Assembly: GCA_002167435.2 (NCBI GenBank)
Contig: NHBR02000023.1
Location: 1 to 57,147 of the forward strand
DNA from: Allomuricauda sp. TMED12
Lineage (GTDB): Bacteria; Bacteroidota; Bacteroidia; Flavobacteriales; Flavobacteriaceae
Length of the DNA: 57,147 nucleotides
Direction of reading: 5' to 3'
This document shows positions 31,828-40,474 of the stretch, one piece after another; position 1 is the stretch's first letter, and each line of letters starts with the position of its first letter. The position numbers were made by a program, and so were the translations under genes. The notes below the pieces were generated by a model that saw only the letters and a program-made list of their open reading frames with translations, was not told where the DNA came from and did not search any database.

Positions 31828-33021
31828 ATGAATCTTCACGAATATCAAGGAAAAGAGATTTTAGCCAGTTTTGGAGTTAGAATCCAGCGAGGTATAGTTG
31901 CTCACAACGCCAAGGAAGCGGTAGATGCCGCAAAACAACTTACACAAGAAACAGGAACCGGATGGCACGTAATAAAAGCACAGGTGCATGCTGGTGGCCG
32001 TGGTAAAGGCGGTGGAGTAAAATTGGCCAAAAACTTGAAAGAAGTAGAAGAGTTGGCTGGTAATATTATAGGTATGAACCTTGTTACCCCACAAACATCT
32101 GCCGAAGGTAAAAAAGTGCACCAGGTTTTAGTGGCCGAAGATGTTTATTATCCAGGCGATAGCGAAACCAGTGAGTTTTATATGTCTGTTCTTTTAAACA
32201 GAGGCTCAGGTAAAAACATGATTATGTATTCTACCGAAGGAGGTATGGATATTGAAGAAGTGGCAGAGAAAACCCCACATTTGATTTTTACAGAGGAGGT
32301 TGATCCAGGATTGGGACTTTTACCATTCCAAGCCAGAAGAATAGCCTTTAACCTAGGGTTGTCCGGTACGGCGTTCAAAGAGATGGTGAAATTTGTTATG
32401 TCATTATATAAGGCATATGTGGAAAGTGATTCCAGTCTTTTCGAAATCAACCCGGTTCTAAAGACTTCCGATGATAAAATTATGGCGGTTGATGCCAAGG
32501 TTACCATTGATGATAATGCGCTGTACAGAAGAAAGGCGTATGCTGAGATGCGTGACCTTAGAGAGGAAAACCCAATTGAGGTAGAAGCTCGTGAGGTTGG
32601 CTTGAACTATGTTGATTTGGATGGTAACGTTGGCTGTATGGTGAATGGTGCTGGATTGGCCATGGCCACTATGGATTTGATTAAAATGGCGGGTGGTGAA
32701 CCAGCAAACTTCTTGGATGTTGGAGGTACTGCAGATGCCAAAAGGGTAGAGGAAGCTTTCCGAATTATTCTTAAAGATCCAAATGTTAAGGCAATCCTTA
32801 TCAATATCTTCGGTGGTATTGTTCGTTGTGATCGTGTAGCGCAAGGTGTAGTTGATGCATACAAAAATATGGGAGATGCCATTCAGGTGCCAATTATTGT
32901 AAGGTTACAGGGTACCAACGCAGAATTGGCCAAAGAAATAATCGATAATTCCGGCTTGGCTGTGCACTCCGCAGTTCAATTTAAAGAAGCTGCTGATAAA
33001 GTAGAAGAAGTATTGAGCTAG
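31828..33021 (+). CDS. sucC: Succinyl-CoA ligase (ADP-forming) beta subunit, 397 aa
   Basis: TCA-cycle enzyme subunit that binds nucleotide and, with SucD, interconverts succinyl-CoA and succinate. The start MNLHEYQGKEILASFGV is canonical. It is an ATP-grasp fold with VIKAQVHAGGRGKGGGVKLA, FEINPVLKTSDDKIMAVDAK (metal ligands), then the CoA-ligase domain with GNVGCMVNGAGLAMATMD, GEPANFLDVGG and FGGIVRCDRVAQGVVDA. Length is normal. sucD is not adjacent; the strong terminator after sucC shows it is transcribed alone here. Confidence 0.98.
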   Translation: MNLHEYQGKEILASFGVRIQRGIVAHNAKEAVDAAKQLTQETGTGWHVIKAQVHAGGRGKGGGVKLAKNLKEVEELAGNIIGMNLVTPQTSAEGKKVHQVLVAEDVYYPGDSETSEFYMSVLLNRGSGKNMIMYSTEGGMDIEEVAEKTPHLIFTEEVDPGLGLLPFQARRIAFNLGLSGTAFKEMVKFVMSLYKAYVESDSSLFEINPVLKTSDDKIMAVDAKVTIDDNALYRRKAYAEMRDLREENPIEVEAREVGLNYVDLDGNVGCMVNGAGLAMATMDLIKMAGGEPANFLDVGGTADAKRVEEAFRIILKDPNVKAILINIFGGIVRCDRVAQGVVDAYKNMGDAIQVPIIVRLQGTNAELAKEIIDNSGLAVHSAVQFKEAADKVEEVLS

Positions 33022-33371
33022 TCTCAACGTAAGTATATTTTATAAGGGCAATGCTTAAAAAGCATTGCCCTTTTTTATTCTTCAAACTTTAAAAACTACT
33101 GATTTTCCTCCTAGATAAATCAAGCCACTAATTATACCACTTTCGTTTTCAGTGTTTTCTCAGATAAACCAAATAATCAGGCAGCTTTTTATTGTTTGAA
33201 CAGAAGTATTAGCCCAAGGTTAAGGACATTAAACATTTGTTAAATCGGATAAAAGTGTAACAATTTAGTTTTTTGATCGTCTTATTTTTGTGGTGTCATT
33301 AAAAATGACTCTTATTTGAGTCTGATTTTTGACAAATCATTAATCATCAATTTTAATCAAAAAACAAAATC
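33022..33371. other. 350-base gap with terminator and upstream region of a secreted protein
   Basis: It holds the sucC terminator (33044-33076) and the leader of the next gene. A small inverted repeat, GACTC-TTATTT-GAGTC (33307-33322), and a TATTTTTG -7-like element (33283-33290) lie upstream of the gene at 33372. No further gene is seen. Confidence 0.5.
33044..33076 (+). terminator. Strong hairpin terminator after sucC
   Basis: The stem AAGGGCAATGCTT / AAGCATTGCCCTT is perfect with a short A loop, followed by six T. Confidence 0.93.
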
Positions 33372-33707
33372 ATGAGAAATTTAAAAACTGTTACAGTGGC
33401 GTTGGCACTTATGGCAACGATGAGTGCATTTGCAACAAAAGGAAAGAAAGTAACCAAAGAAAACAACCTTTCCGGTCAGATTTACGAAATGTTGAAGAAA
33501 AATCAGTTCAACGAGGATCACAAGGAAATGACTGCGGAAGTTCGCTTTATCGTTAATGAAAAAGGTGAATTGGTTGTTCTTTCAGTAGAAACAAAAGATG
33601 AAATATTGGAAGGTTTTGTAAAAAGCCGTTTGAACTACCAAAAGGTGGAACTGGAAAATGTTGCCCCTGGAAGAGTTTATGAAATTCCAGTAAGAATTAC
33701 CGCTTAA
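33372..33707 (+). CDS. Small exported protein of unknown function, 111 aa
   Basis: Signal peptide MRNLKTVTVALALMATMSAFA, then an 89-residue mature part: a helix with NNLSGQIYEMLKKNQF, then AEVRFIVNEKGELVVLSVET, and a closing GRVYEIPVRITA. The strand-turn-strand with FIVNEKGELVVLSV recalls TonB C-terminal-like folds used in many small Bacteroidota periplasmic proteins, but the match is only to the general pattern. Probably periplasmic. It has its own terminator (33735-33762) and a long leader upstream, suggesting separate regulation. Confidence 0.75.
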   Translation: MRNLKTVTVALALMATMSAFATKGKKVTKENNLSGQIYEMLKKNQFNEDHKEMTAEVRFIVNEKGELVVLSVETKDEILEGFVKSRLNYQKVELENVAPGRVYEIPVRITA

Positions 33708-33734
33708 GAAACGGGAATTGTTTGAGTTAGTTTG

Positions 33735-33764
33735 AAAAAGCCCTGAATTTCAGGGCTTTTTTAT
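33735..33764 (+). terminator. Hairpin terminator of the small exported protein
   Basis: The stem AAAAGCCCTGAA / TTCAGGGCTTTT with a very short loop is followed by a T tract, 28 bases after the stop codon. Confidence 0.9.
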
Positions 33765-33824
33765 GTACTAAAACCAGTTGTTTTGGAGTTATCTACCTAA
33801 TAATTAGAACCAAAACTGTTTGTT

Positions 33825-34226
33825 ATGGGTACCTATCAGGAAAAATTGAGCATTCTTTCAGAGATGATCGGCTTTGCAAGGGTCGACCATTCCTTGAAAC
33901 GGTCGGAATATGAATTTTTACTAAAAGTTGCCCGTAACCTCGGTGTGAGCAAGGATATATTTGACGGTCTTTTAAAAGAAAAATCTCCCAAAGTGCGTCT
34001 TAAAACCCAAGCTGAGCGGATTGTTCAATTCCATAGGCTCATATTGCTCATGAACATAGACCATGAGCAACATAGGAAGGAGATAAATACACTTTACAAT
34101 ATAGGTCTTAAAATGGGCTTGCCTCCTGCGGCTATTAGTCAGGTTCTTGAGGTAATGCACCGTTATCCGGATAATATTGTTCCCCCTGATGTGCTTATCA
34201 ATATCTTCAAAGCATATTATAACTAG
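33825..34226 (+). CDS. TerB-like (tellurite-resistance-type) protein, 133 aa
   Basis: Small cytoplasmic all-helical protein of the TerB/TerB-like (DjlA N-terminal) superfamily. Helix order: EKLSILSEMIGFARVDHSLK, YEFLLKVARNLGVSKDIFDG, then RIVQFHRLILLMNIDHEQHR and INTLYNIGLKMGLPPAAISQ. The alternation of an acidic metal-like turn (RVDHSLKRSEYEFL; NIDHEQHRKEI) with helices is the TerB pattern. No other ter genes are nearby, so tellurite resistance is not implied; a stress-associated role is possible. It ends just before the Hsp20 promoter region. Confidence 0.8.
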   Translation: MGTYQEKLSILSEMIGFARVDHSLKRSEYEFLLKVARNLGVSKDIFDGLLKEKSPKVRLKTQAERIVQFHRLILLMNIDHEQHRKEINTLYNIGLKMGLPPAAISQVLEVMHRYPDNIVPPDVLINIFKAYYN

Positions 34227-34271
34227 TGTCAAAATGACATTATTTTTTACCTACAATATGTCATAACGACA
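34227..34271 (+). promoter_or_regulatory. Two TGTC-N5-GACA palindromes upstream of hsp20
   Basis: TGTC-AAAAT-GACA at 34227-34239 and TGTC-ATAAC-GACA at 34259-34271, with centres 32 bases apart, about three turns of the helix, so a regulator could bind both on the same face. They lie about 70-115 bases ahead of the hsp20 ATG and begin at the TerB stop codon. They look like a heat-shock operator or activator site; which regulator binds them is not known from sequence. Confidence 0.65.
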
Positions 34272-34341
34272 TGTGTTTTGTATTGGTATAGGTTTTGACT
34301 TATACAGAGTGATTTAAATGTTTAACTAAAATTGAATCGCC

Positions 34342-34767
34342 ATGAGTATAGTAAAAAGAAACAACCTGTTTTTTCCATCCTTGATGCAAGATGTTATTGG
34401 TCCTGATTGGTTCGGTGGAACAGAAAAGTGGAATACTTCTGTGCCTGCTGTCAATATAAAGGACAATACTGAAGGTTTTGAATTGGAGCTAGCTGTTCCA
34501 GGAATGAAAAAAGACGATTTTACCGTGGAAGTTGACAATGATGTATTGACCATTTCCAGTGAAGTCAAAACAGAGAATGAGGAAAATAAAGAAAATTACA
34601 CAAGAAAAGAGTTTTCCTTCACTTCTTTTAAAAGAACTTTTACATTGCCCGAGACAGTAGATGGATCTAAAATCGACGCCAAGTACGAAGATGGAATATT
34701 GAAACTGACATTGCCCAAAAAACAAGAGGCATTGCCAAAACCAAAACGATTGATTGAAATCGCTTAA
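34342..34767 (+). CDS. Hsp20/alpha-crystallin small heat-shock protein, 141 aa
   Basis: ATP-independent chaperone forming oligomers that hold unfolded proteins. The alpha-crystallin domain covers about residues 35-135: PAVNIKDNTEGFELELAVPG, MKKDDFTVEVDNDVLTISSE, the EEFSFTSFKRTFTLPE-like block (RKEFSFTSFKRTFTLPETVD) and the conserved GILKLTLPKKQE (G-x-L-like motif). Length fits class A bacterial Hsp20. The two upstream palindromes suggest stress control. It is followed by a strong terminator shared with the convergent uvrB. Confidence 0.95.
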   Translation: MSIVKRNNLFFPSLMQDVIGPDWFGGTEKWNTSVPAVNIKDNTEGFELELAVPGMKKDDFTVEVDNDVLTISSEVKTENEENKENYTRKEFSFTSFKRTFTLPETVDGSKIDAKYEDGILKLTLPKKQEALPKPKRLIEIA

Positions 34768-34827
34768 GACATTAGAACACCAACTATAGGTGTTTCATGA
34801 TGGTTGGATTAGTTGGTTAGTTTGAGG

Positions 34828-34859
34828 TGCGCCCCTGCTTAGCGGGGGCGCATTTTTTT
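34828..34859. terminator. GC-rich terminator between hsp20 and uvrB
   Basis: The stem TGCGCCCCTGC / GCGGGGGCGCA with a 3-base loop and a run of seven T ends hsp20 transcripts; uvrB, convergent, ends directly beside it. Confidence 0.9.
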
Positions 34860-36846
34860 ATTCCTTTTCCTGAAGTATTTTTATTTCGTCCCGTAACTTG
34901 GCAGCTTCCATAAAATCTAATTCCTTAGCTGCTTTTTCCATCGCCTTTCTTTTATCCCTTATCATTTTCTCTTTCTGATCTTGGGTTAAATATTTAAGGT
35001 CCGGTTCCGCAGCGCGAAGCTCTTCTTTTTGAAAATGATATGTAGATACCGAATTTTTCGCTAGGGCACTATCCAAGTTTTTCTTTAAAGCAGTAGGTGT
35101 AATATTATGTTCCTTATTATAGGACATTTGCTTATCTCTTCGATAATTCGTCTCGTCAATTGTTTTCTGCATGCTATCGGTAATTTTGTCCGCATACATG
35201 ATGGCCTTTCCATTCAGGTTTCTTGCCGCACGGCCTACTGTTTGGGTCAATGAACGGTTGCTGCGCAAAAAACCTTCCTTATCTGCATCTAAAATGGCCA
35301 CAAGAGAAACTTCGGGCAAATCTAATCCCTCCCGCAATAAATTGACCCCGATAAGAACATCGAATAGTCCTTTGCGCAGGTCTTGCATAATTTCTACTCG
35401 TTCCAAGGTATCGACATCACTATGAATGTAACGACAACGAACATCAATACGGGATAAGTATTTGGTGAGCTCCTCCGCCATACGCTTGGTCAATGTGGTC
35501 ACCAAGGTGCGTTCGTCCAGTTCTACCCGTTGTTGAATTTCCTCCACAAGATCATCAATCTGATTTTCACTGGGTCGTACCTCAATAACCGGGTCCAATA
35601 AGCCTGTTGGTCGGATGATTTGTTCCACATATACACCTTCGCTTAGTTCCAATTCGTAATCCGCAGGAGTGGCGCTTACGTAAAGCACTTGGTTTTGAAG
35701 TACTTCAAACTCTTCAAATTTTAAAGGGCGGTTGTCCATGGCTGCGGGCAATCGAAAACCATATTCCACTAAATTTTCTTTTCTGGAACGGTCGCCTCCA
35801 TACATGGCATGTACTTGAGGGATGGTCACGTGACTTTCATCAATCACCATAAGATAGTCATCTGGAAAATAATCCAACAAACAGAAAGGTCTGGTACCTG
35901 GTTTTCTCCCGTCTAAATACCTTGAATAATTTTCGATTCCTGAACAATAGCCAAGCTCCCGAATCATTTCTAAATCAAAATTAGTGCGCTCTTCCAAGCG
36001 TTTTGCTTCAAGCGGCCTACCAATTTCCTTGAAATAATCTATCTGCTTCACTAAATCGTCTTGAATCTCCTTGATTGCATTTTGAAGCACATCTGGAGAG
36101 GTGACAAACATGTTTGCAGGATATATGTTCAAGGTTTCATAAATCTCGATGACTTTATTGTTGTAGGGGTCCAATGCCTCTATCTCTTCAATTTCATCAC
36201 CAAAAAAATGAATACGGAAAGCGTGGTCGGCATAGCCCGGGAACACATCGACCACATCACCTTTTACCCTAAAGTTTCCATTCCTGAAATCTGCGGTGGT
36301 ACGGGCATACAAGCTCTGTACCAGCTGTTTTAAAAATTTGGTGCGGGATATTACTTGGTCACGGTGGATGGTGATCACGTTTTTTTGAAACTCAACGGGG
36401 TTTCCAATACCATACAGACAGGAAACAGAGGCTACTACAAGCACATCTCGTCTTCCGGATAGGAGGGAAGAGGTAGTGCTTAGTCTGAGTTTTTCAATAT
36501 CCTCGTTTATGGAAAGGTCTTTCTCAATATAAAGCCCGCTTGTTGGAATATAGGCTTCGGGTTGGTAGTAGTCGTAGTAGGATACAAAATATTCTACTGC
36601 ATTATTGGGAAAAAATTGCTTGAACTCCGAGTACAATTGTGCTGCCAAGGTCTTATTGTGCGCCAAAACCAAGGTTGGCCGCTGAACCGATTCCACTACA
36701 TTGGCCACGGTAAAGGTTTTGCCCGACCCGGTTACACCGAGCAAGGTTTGGTGTTGGGTATTGGTTTCAATACCCTCTACTAATTGTTTTATGGCCTGAG
36801 GTTGATCGCCCGTAGGTTTAAAGTCAGAAACTACCTGAAATTTCAT
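34858..36846 (-). CDS. uvrB: Excinuclease ABC subunit B, 662 aa
   Basis: DNA-damage-verifying helicase-like subunit of UvrABC nucleotide excision repair. Helicase motifs: GVTGSGKTFTVANV (Walker A), the beta-hairpin region YYDYYQPEAYIPTSGLYIEK, MVIDESHVTIPQ (motif II), TLTKRMAEELTKYL, and QTVGRAARNLNGKAIMYAD (motif VI). The C-terminal UVR domain that contacts UvrC is present (KRKAMEKAAKELDFMEAAKL). Length is normal for the family. Monocistronic, convergent with hsp20. Confidence 0.98.
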   Translation of the reverse strand: MKFQVVSDFKPTGDQPQAIKQLVEGIETNTQHQTLLGVTGSGKTFTVANVVESVQRPTLVLAHNKTLAAQLYSEFKQFFPNNAVEYFVSYYDYYQPEAYIPTSGLYIEKDLSINEDIEKLRLSTTSSLLSGRRDVLVVASVSCLYGIGNPVEFQKNVITIHRDQVISRTKFLKQLVQSLYARTTADFRNGNFRVKGDVVDVFPGYADHAFRIHFFGDEIEEIEALDPYNNKVIEIYETLNIYPANMFVTSPDVLQNAIKEIQDDLVKQIDYFKEIGRPLEAKRLEERTNFDLEMIRELGYCSGIENYSRYLDGRKPGTRPFCLLDYFPDDYLMVIDESHVTIPQVHAMYGGDRSRKENLVEYGFRLPAAMDNRPLKFEEFEVLQNQVLYVSATPADYELELSEGVYVEQIIRPTGLLDPVIEVRPSENQIDDLVEEIQQRVELDERTLVTTLTKRMAEELTKYLSRIDVRCRYIHSDVDTLERVEIMQDLRKGLFDVLIGVNLLREGLDLPEVSLVAILDADKEGFLRSNRSLTQTVGRAARNLNGKAIMYADKITDSMQKTIDETNYRRDKQMSYNKEHNITPTALKKNLDSALAKNSVSTYHFQKEELRAAEPDLKYLTQDQKEKMIRDKRKAMEKAAKELDFMEAAKLRDEIKILQEKE

Positions 36847-36895
36847 GGTGTAAAAATACTAAAGGACGCTTCCAAAAGGAAGTAAATGTGCGATA

Positions 36896-38626
36896 TTATC
36901 TTTTCAAGGTAAAGTGACCTTTTATTTCTCGATTGGAATTATCGATAGCCAGAAACCAATACTCGCCAGAAGGAAGTCGGCGTCCAGCCATATTACCATC
37001 CCAGCCCTGTGAATTCTGCGAAATCTCTTTTAAGAACTTGCCATAGCGGTCAAAGATTCGGATGCTTTTTAATATCACCTTTTCAGAGCCTTTAGGCTGG
37101 ATAAATTGCCAATAATCGTTTATTGTATCGCCATTGGGAGTGAAAAATTTGGGAAAACCCTCCACGGTAAGATCTTGGGTGAATTCTTTTTGCGCGATAC
37201 CGCAGCCATTTTTGTCGCGTACGTAGATTGTATGGCTTCCTGGTTCAACATTATTAAAAACATTACTGTCGGAGTAAGGGCCATCAATATTGTCAATAGC
37301 ATATTCATAACTCCCTATACCGGAGGCAATAACGGACAACCTGAGCGAAGAAACAGTTGGTTGTGCTATGATGTTTTCTATAGTGGCCATTTCAGATGAG
37401 ACCACTTCAAATATTTGGGACGATGGACATTCAATGGTATTCCCATTTTGACTTATTGTATTATAGGCTTCATACCGGTATCGTCCGTTTTCGGTAATGG
37501 TAACTTCACTGGTTGATGAAATTAAGGTCTCATCGTCAAATTGATCTATCTGATACCAGCGGAAACCTTCTGCGATGTCGGTCGAGCTGATGACAAGTGG
37601 TCCATCATTTTGACAAGAAGAGAAGGAATCGGGGAAATCAATGTCTGGGTTAATGATAACATATTCTCCTGTATCAAAATCCAGATAAGGACCACACCCA
37701 AGTAATGTTGTAAAACTTGTTTGTGTACATCCTTCTGCCTGCCCGGCATCATTAAAGGGAACAATAGTAATAAAAAATGTTTTGTTTGGCTCAAAATTGA
37801 CCACAGGGGTGGAGTTGTTATAAAAAGTGGCACCGTCAAGAATGTCCGTTCCGGTTGGCGAAGTCCCTATTGTCACAATATAACCAGTGGCATCTGGTAC
37901 TGCGAACCATTCCAAATTAGGGGACAGGGGTACATTTGATTCCCCGTTCAATGGATAAATTATATTGGTACAATCAGGTATTTCCGATTCGGCCCTTGTA
38001 GTAAATTGTTGGTAGCTACACCCCATGGCCGTTCCCAAGGAGTTGTATGGAACAACCGTAACATAAATTGTTGTTTCTGGCGGAAGGTCGGTGGTTGGGT
38101 TATAGGTCAATGTATTGCCTACATCAAAATTATTCAAAAGATCTGTTCCGCCAGGTGTGGTACCCAAGCTTATGTTGTAACCTGTAGCAGCATACACGTA
38201 CGACCATGAAATATTGGTATTTGGATTTATATCCGTAGCGTTGTTCAACGGATTGGTAATTTGGGTGCAGTTCGGGACCGTGGTCAAAGGTTCGGTTGTA
38301 AAGCTATAACTTGGGCAAGTAATGTTGGGTTTATCAAAAAAGAAAAGTGTAATGGTCACATAAATTGTGGTATCGGCAGGTAGCCCAAGCGGAGGGACAT
38401 ACGAAGATCCACTTGCGAATTGTGTGCTTAAAATATCATCGCTCCCAGGGGTGGTGCCCAGTGTTATGTTATAGGATGGTACACCGTCCACGGATTCCCA
38501 GTCAATAGTGGCATCCAGCGGAACATTGGTTGCTCCATTGGCCGGAAAAACGGGGGCCGGGCAATCTTGGGCTCGCATAAAAATGCCAGCCATAAGAACC
38601 AAAAAAGTAAATAGTCTGTTCTGCAT
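36896..38626 (-). CDS. Type IX secretion cargo protein with three Fn3-like repeats and type B sorting domain, 576 aa
   Basis: Secreted surface protein. It has a signal peptide (MQNRLFTFLVLMAGIFMRAQ) and then three repeats of about 95 residues (roughly 22-117, 118-217 and 218-311). Each starts with a Cys and the pattern PxNGATNVP, then W and the block YNITLGTTPGSDDIL, as in fibronectin-III/Ig-like domains. Then comes an Ig-like segment (about 330-400, QNDGPLVISST), a region with YEYAIDN-type SprB-like repeat, and the C-terminal type B sorting domain (about 490-576: FPKFFTPNGDTINDYWQF, IFDRYGKFLKEI, GWDGNMAGRRLPSGEYWFL). It is exported through the type IX system linked to gliding. Likely adhesive; ligand unknown. 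Confidence 0.93.
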   Translation of the reverse strand: MQNRLFTFLVLMAGIFMRAQDCPAPVFPANGATNVPLDATIDWESVDGVPSYNITLGTTPGSDDILSTQFASGSSYVPPLGLPADTTIYVTITLFFFDKPNITCPSYSFTTEPLTTVPNCTQITNPLNNATDINPNTNISWSYVYAATGYNISLGTTPGGTDLLNNFDVGNTLTYNPTTDLPPETTIYVTVVPYNSLGTAMGCSYQQFTTRAESEIPDCTNIIYPLNGESNVPLSPNLEWFAVPDATGYIVTIGTSPTGTDILDGATFYNNSTPVVNFEPNKTFFITIVPFNDAGQAEGCTQTSFTTLLGCGPYLDFDTGEYVIINPDIDFPDSFSSCQNDGPLVISSTDIAEGFRWYQIDQFDDETLISSTSEVTITENGRYRYEAYNTISQNGNTIECPSSQIFEVVSSEMATIENIIAQPTVSSLRLSVIASGIGSYEYAIDNIDGPYSDSNVFNNVEPGSHTIYVRDKNGCGIAQKEFTQDLTVEGFPKFFTPNGDTINDYWQFIQPKGSEKVILKSIRIFDRYGKFLKEISQNSQGWDGNMAGRRLPSGEYWFLAIDNSNREIKGHFTLKR

Positions 38627-38654
38627 TACATGATCCTGTGCATCTTACAAGATA

Positions 38655-39488
38655 CTACAAATCACGTTTCTTCAATAATGCGTAGGATAAATAGATGAAA
38701 ATGGCTGTCCAAACGATCACGATCAGGAACTCATACCAATACACATGGTAATCAAATTTCATGTCCTCGCCAATTTGCTGTCCTATGTTCTGAACAGCAG
38801 AAAGTCTTGTAAAGGGCTCCTTGATTAGGTTGGACATAGATTCCAATGGAAAGAACCGTTTCACGGCCTTGGCAGCCTCCCAGCTCATTACTTTCCAACC
38901 CAGTAGTCCAAAAACCACCTGTTCCAATATGGTCCATAAAATTAAAAACCCTAATGCGAAAGCAGAACGTTTTACCAAAATACCCAGAAAAAGACAGAAT
39001 GAGAAGAACCCGACCAACTTGAAGAAGAATGCAGGTAAAAACTCCATATCGGAAAATATAATGGAGACCTCATTATAGTCTGAATAAACCAATCCAAGAA
39101 TCATGGATACCACAAATACAAAAATGGTGGATATCAATGCAAATGAAATGACCGTGAGTACTTTTGAAAGGATAAATTCCTTTTTGGATAAACCATCAAT
39201 CAGGTTTTGTTTGATGGTCTTGTTGCTGTACTCGTTGGACATCATGGAGACGATTACTATAGCCAAAAAGAGCTTGAACAGAGCCGTAACAAAGGTGTTG
39301 AAGTGCCATATGTACGGAAAATTGAAAATTCCTTGGTCTGCCAAGTGAAATTGGACCGGGCCAATATCAAATTTTATGGCTGCAATCAGTGCTATTGAGG
39401 TCAACAACACAAAATAGGAGATAATAAGCACCTTGCTGGCCCTATTGTTCCAAAGTTTTATAAATTCTATTTGTAGGAGACGTAACAT
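38655..39488 (-). CDS. ABC-2 type transporter permease, 277 aa
   Basis: Membrane component of an ABC-2 exporter, about six helices, typical of the group that lacks a periplasmic domain (LLQIEFIKLWNNRASKVLII at the start, VIVSMMSNEYSNKTIKQNLI near residue 80 and a late WTILEQVVFGLLGW). The motif EYSNKTIKQNL(I) is common in Bacteroidota permeases of this class. It starts 11 bases after the ATPase gene stop, so the two form one transporter operon. The substrate is unknown; regulators of gliding or lipid export are only guesses. Confidence 0.9.
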   Translation of the reverse strand: MLRLLQIEFIKLWNNRASKVLIISYFVLLTSIALIAAIKFDIGPVQFHLADQGIFNFPYIWHFNTFVTALFKLFLAIVIVSMMSNEYSNKTIKQNLIDGLSKKEFILSKVLTVISFALISTIFVFVVSMILGLVYSDYNEVSIIFSDMEFLPAFFFKLVGFFSFCLFLGILVKRSAFALGFLILWTILEQVVFGLLGWKVMSWEAAKAVKRFFPLESMSNLIKEPFTRLSAVQNIGQQIGEDMKFDYHVYWYEFLIVIVWTAIFIYLSYALLKKRDL

Positions 39489-39499
39489 TCGTTTTTTGA

Positions 39500-40396
39500 T
39501 TAGTTGTTTTTGGTCAAGGTTAAAAATTGTTCTTCAAGACTCTCTTTCCTTTTTACAAGATGGGATAGTACAATACCTTTTTCGAACAGCATTTTATTCA
39601 AACTTTCGGCATCCATTTCTTCCTTTAAATAGGCAGTAAGAGTTCCATTGAATATTTCCACTTTACCAAAACTGGCATTTTTTTCCAATAGCTCTTGTAG
39701 CTGGTCCATGTTTTCTGCCCTTAATTCAAAAAAGCCATGACTGGCCAGCATACTGTCCACAGGACCGGAATATAAATTTTCACCTTTTCTTAGAATAATA
39801 ACATGGGAACATACCTTTTCAACCTCGTCCAGTAAATGGGAAGCCAACAATATTGTGGTACCTTGACTTGCAATTTTTTTGATGATTTCCCGTATTTGGT
39901 GAATACCTTGGGGATCTAAACCATTGGTAGGCTCGTCCAAAATCAGGATCTCTGGGTCGTTGAGCAGGGCACAAGCAATGGCCATACGCTGTTTCATACC
40001 CAACGAATAGGTTTTAAACTTACTATTTCGGCGATCCCACAATCCTACCAATTCCAGTTTCTCTTGAATTTTGGCTTCTGGTACATCCTTGATTTTGCAG
40101 ACCAACTTTAAATTTTGAATGGCGTTCATGTAAGGATAAAAGTTGGGGCGCTCAATAATGGCGCCCACTTTTTTTAAGGCGTCATGGGTAGATGTATTGC
40201 CTTCGAACCAACTGAAATCTCCAGAGGTTCGGTTAACAACGTTCAGAATAATCCCTAAAGTAGTGGACTTGCCACTGCCATTGGGTCCCAAGATGCCATA
40301 AACGTTTCCTTTTTCTATAGTAAAGGAAAGGTCTTTAACGGCTGTGAGGTAACCAAATTTTTTTGTGAGATGGTTTACGGTCAGTATTGTTTCCAA
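39500..40396 (-). CDS. ABC transporter ATP-binding protein, 298 aa
   Basis: Cytoplasmic ATPase of an ABC-2 exporter. Motifs: Walker A GILGPNGSGKSTT (about residues 34-46), Q-loop region VGAIIERPNFYPYM, signature YSLGMKQRMAIA, Walker B EILILDEPTNGLD with catalytic Glu, and H-loop LLASHLLDEV. A C-terminal extension of about 80 residues is typical of the CcmA/NatA group. Partner permease 38655-39488 follows immediately. First gene of the pair; the start lies 78 bases from the divergent gene at 40475. Confidence 0.95.
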   Translation of the reverse strand: METILTVNHLTKKFGYLTAVKDLSFTIEKGNVYGILGPNGSGKSTTLGIILNVVNRTSGDFSWFEGNTSTHDALKKVGAIIERPNFYPYMNAIQNLKLVCKIKDVPEAKIQEKLELVGLWDRRNSKFKTYSLGMKQRMAIACALLNDPEILILDEPTNGLDPQGIHQIREIIKKIASQGTTILLASHLLDEVEKVCSHVIILRKGENLYSGPVDSMLASHGFFELRAENMDQLQELLEKNASFGKVEIFNGTLTAYLKEEMDAESLNKMLFEKGIVLSHLVKRKESLEEQFLTLTKNN

Positions 40397-40474
40397 GAGA
40401 TGCTATCGTTTTTTGAATGGTTTATATTAACTTGACGATATTATTCGCAAATTGTTACAAAATAATCAAATACA

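Noticed and set aside
33825..34226. Tellurite-resistance locus
   Set aside because: Only a lone TerB-like protein, without terA, terC, terD or terZ genes; the family is wider than tellurite resistance.
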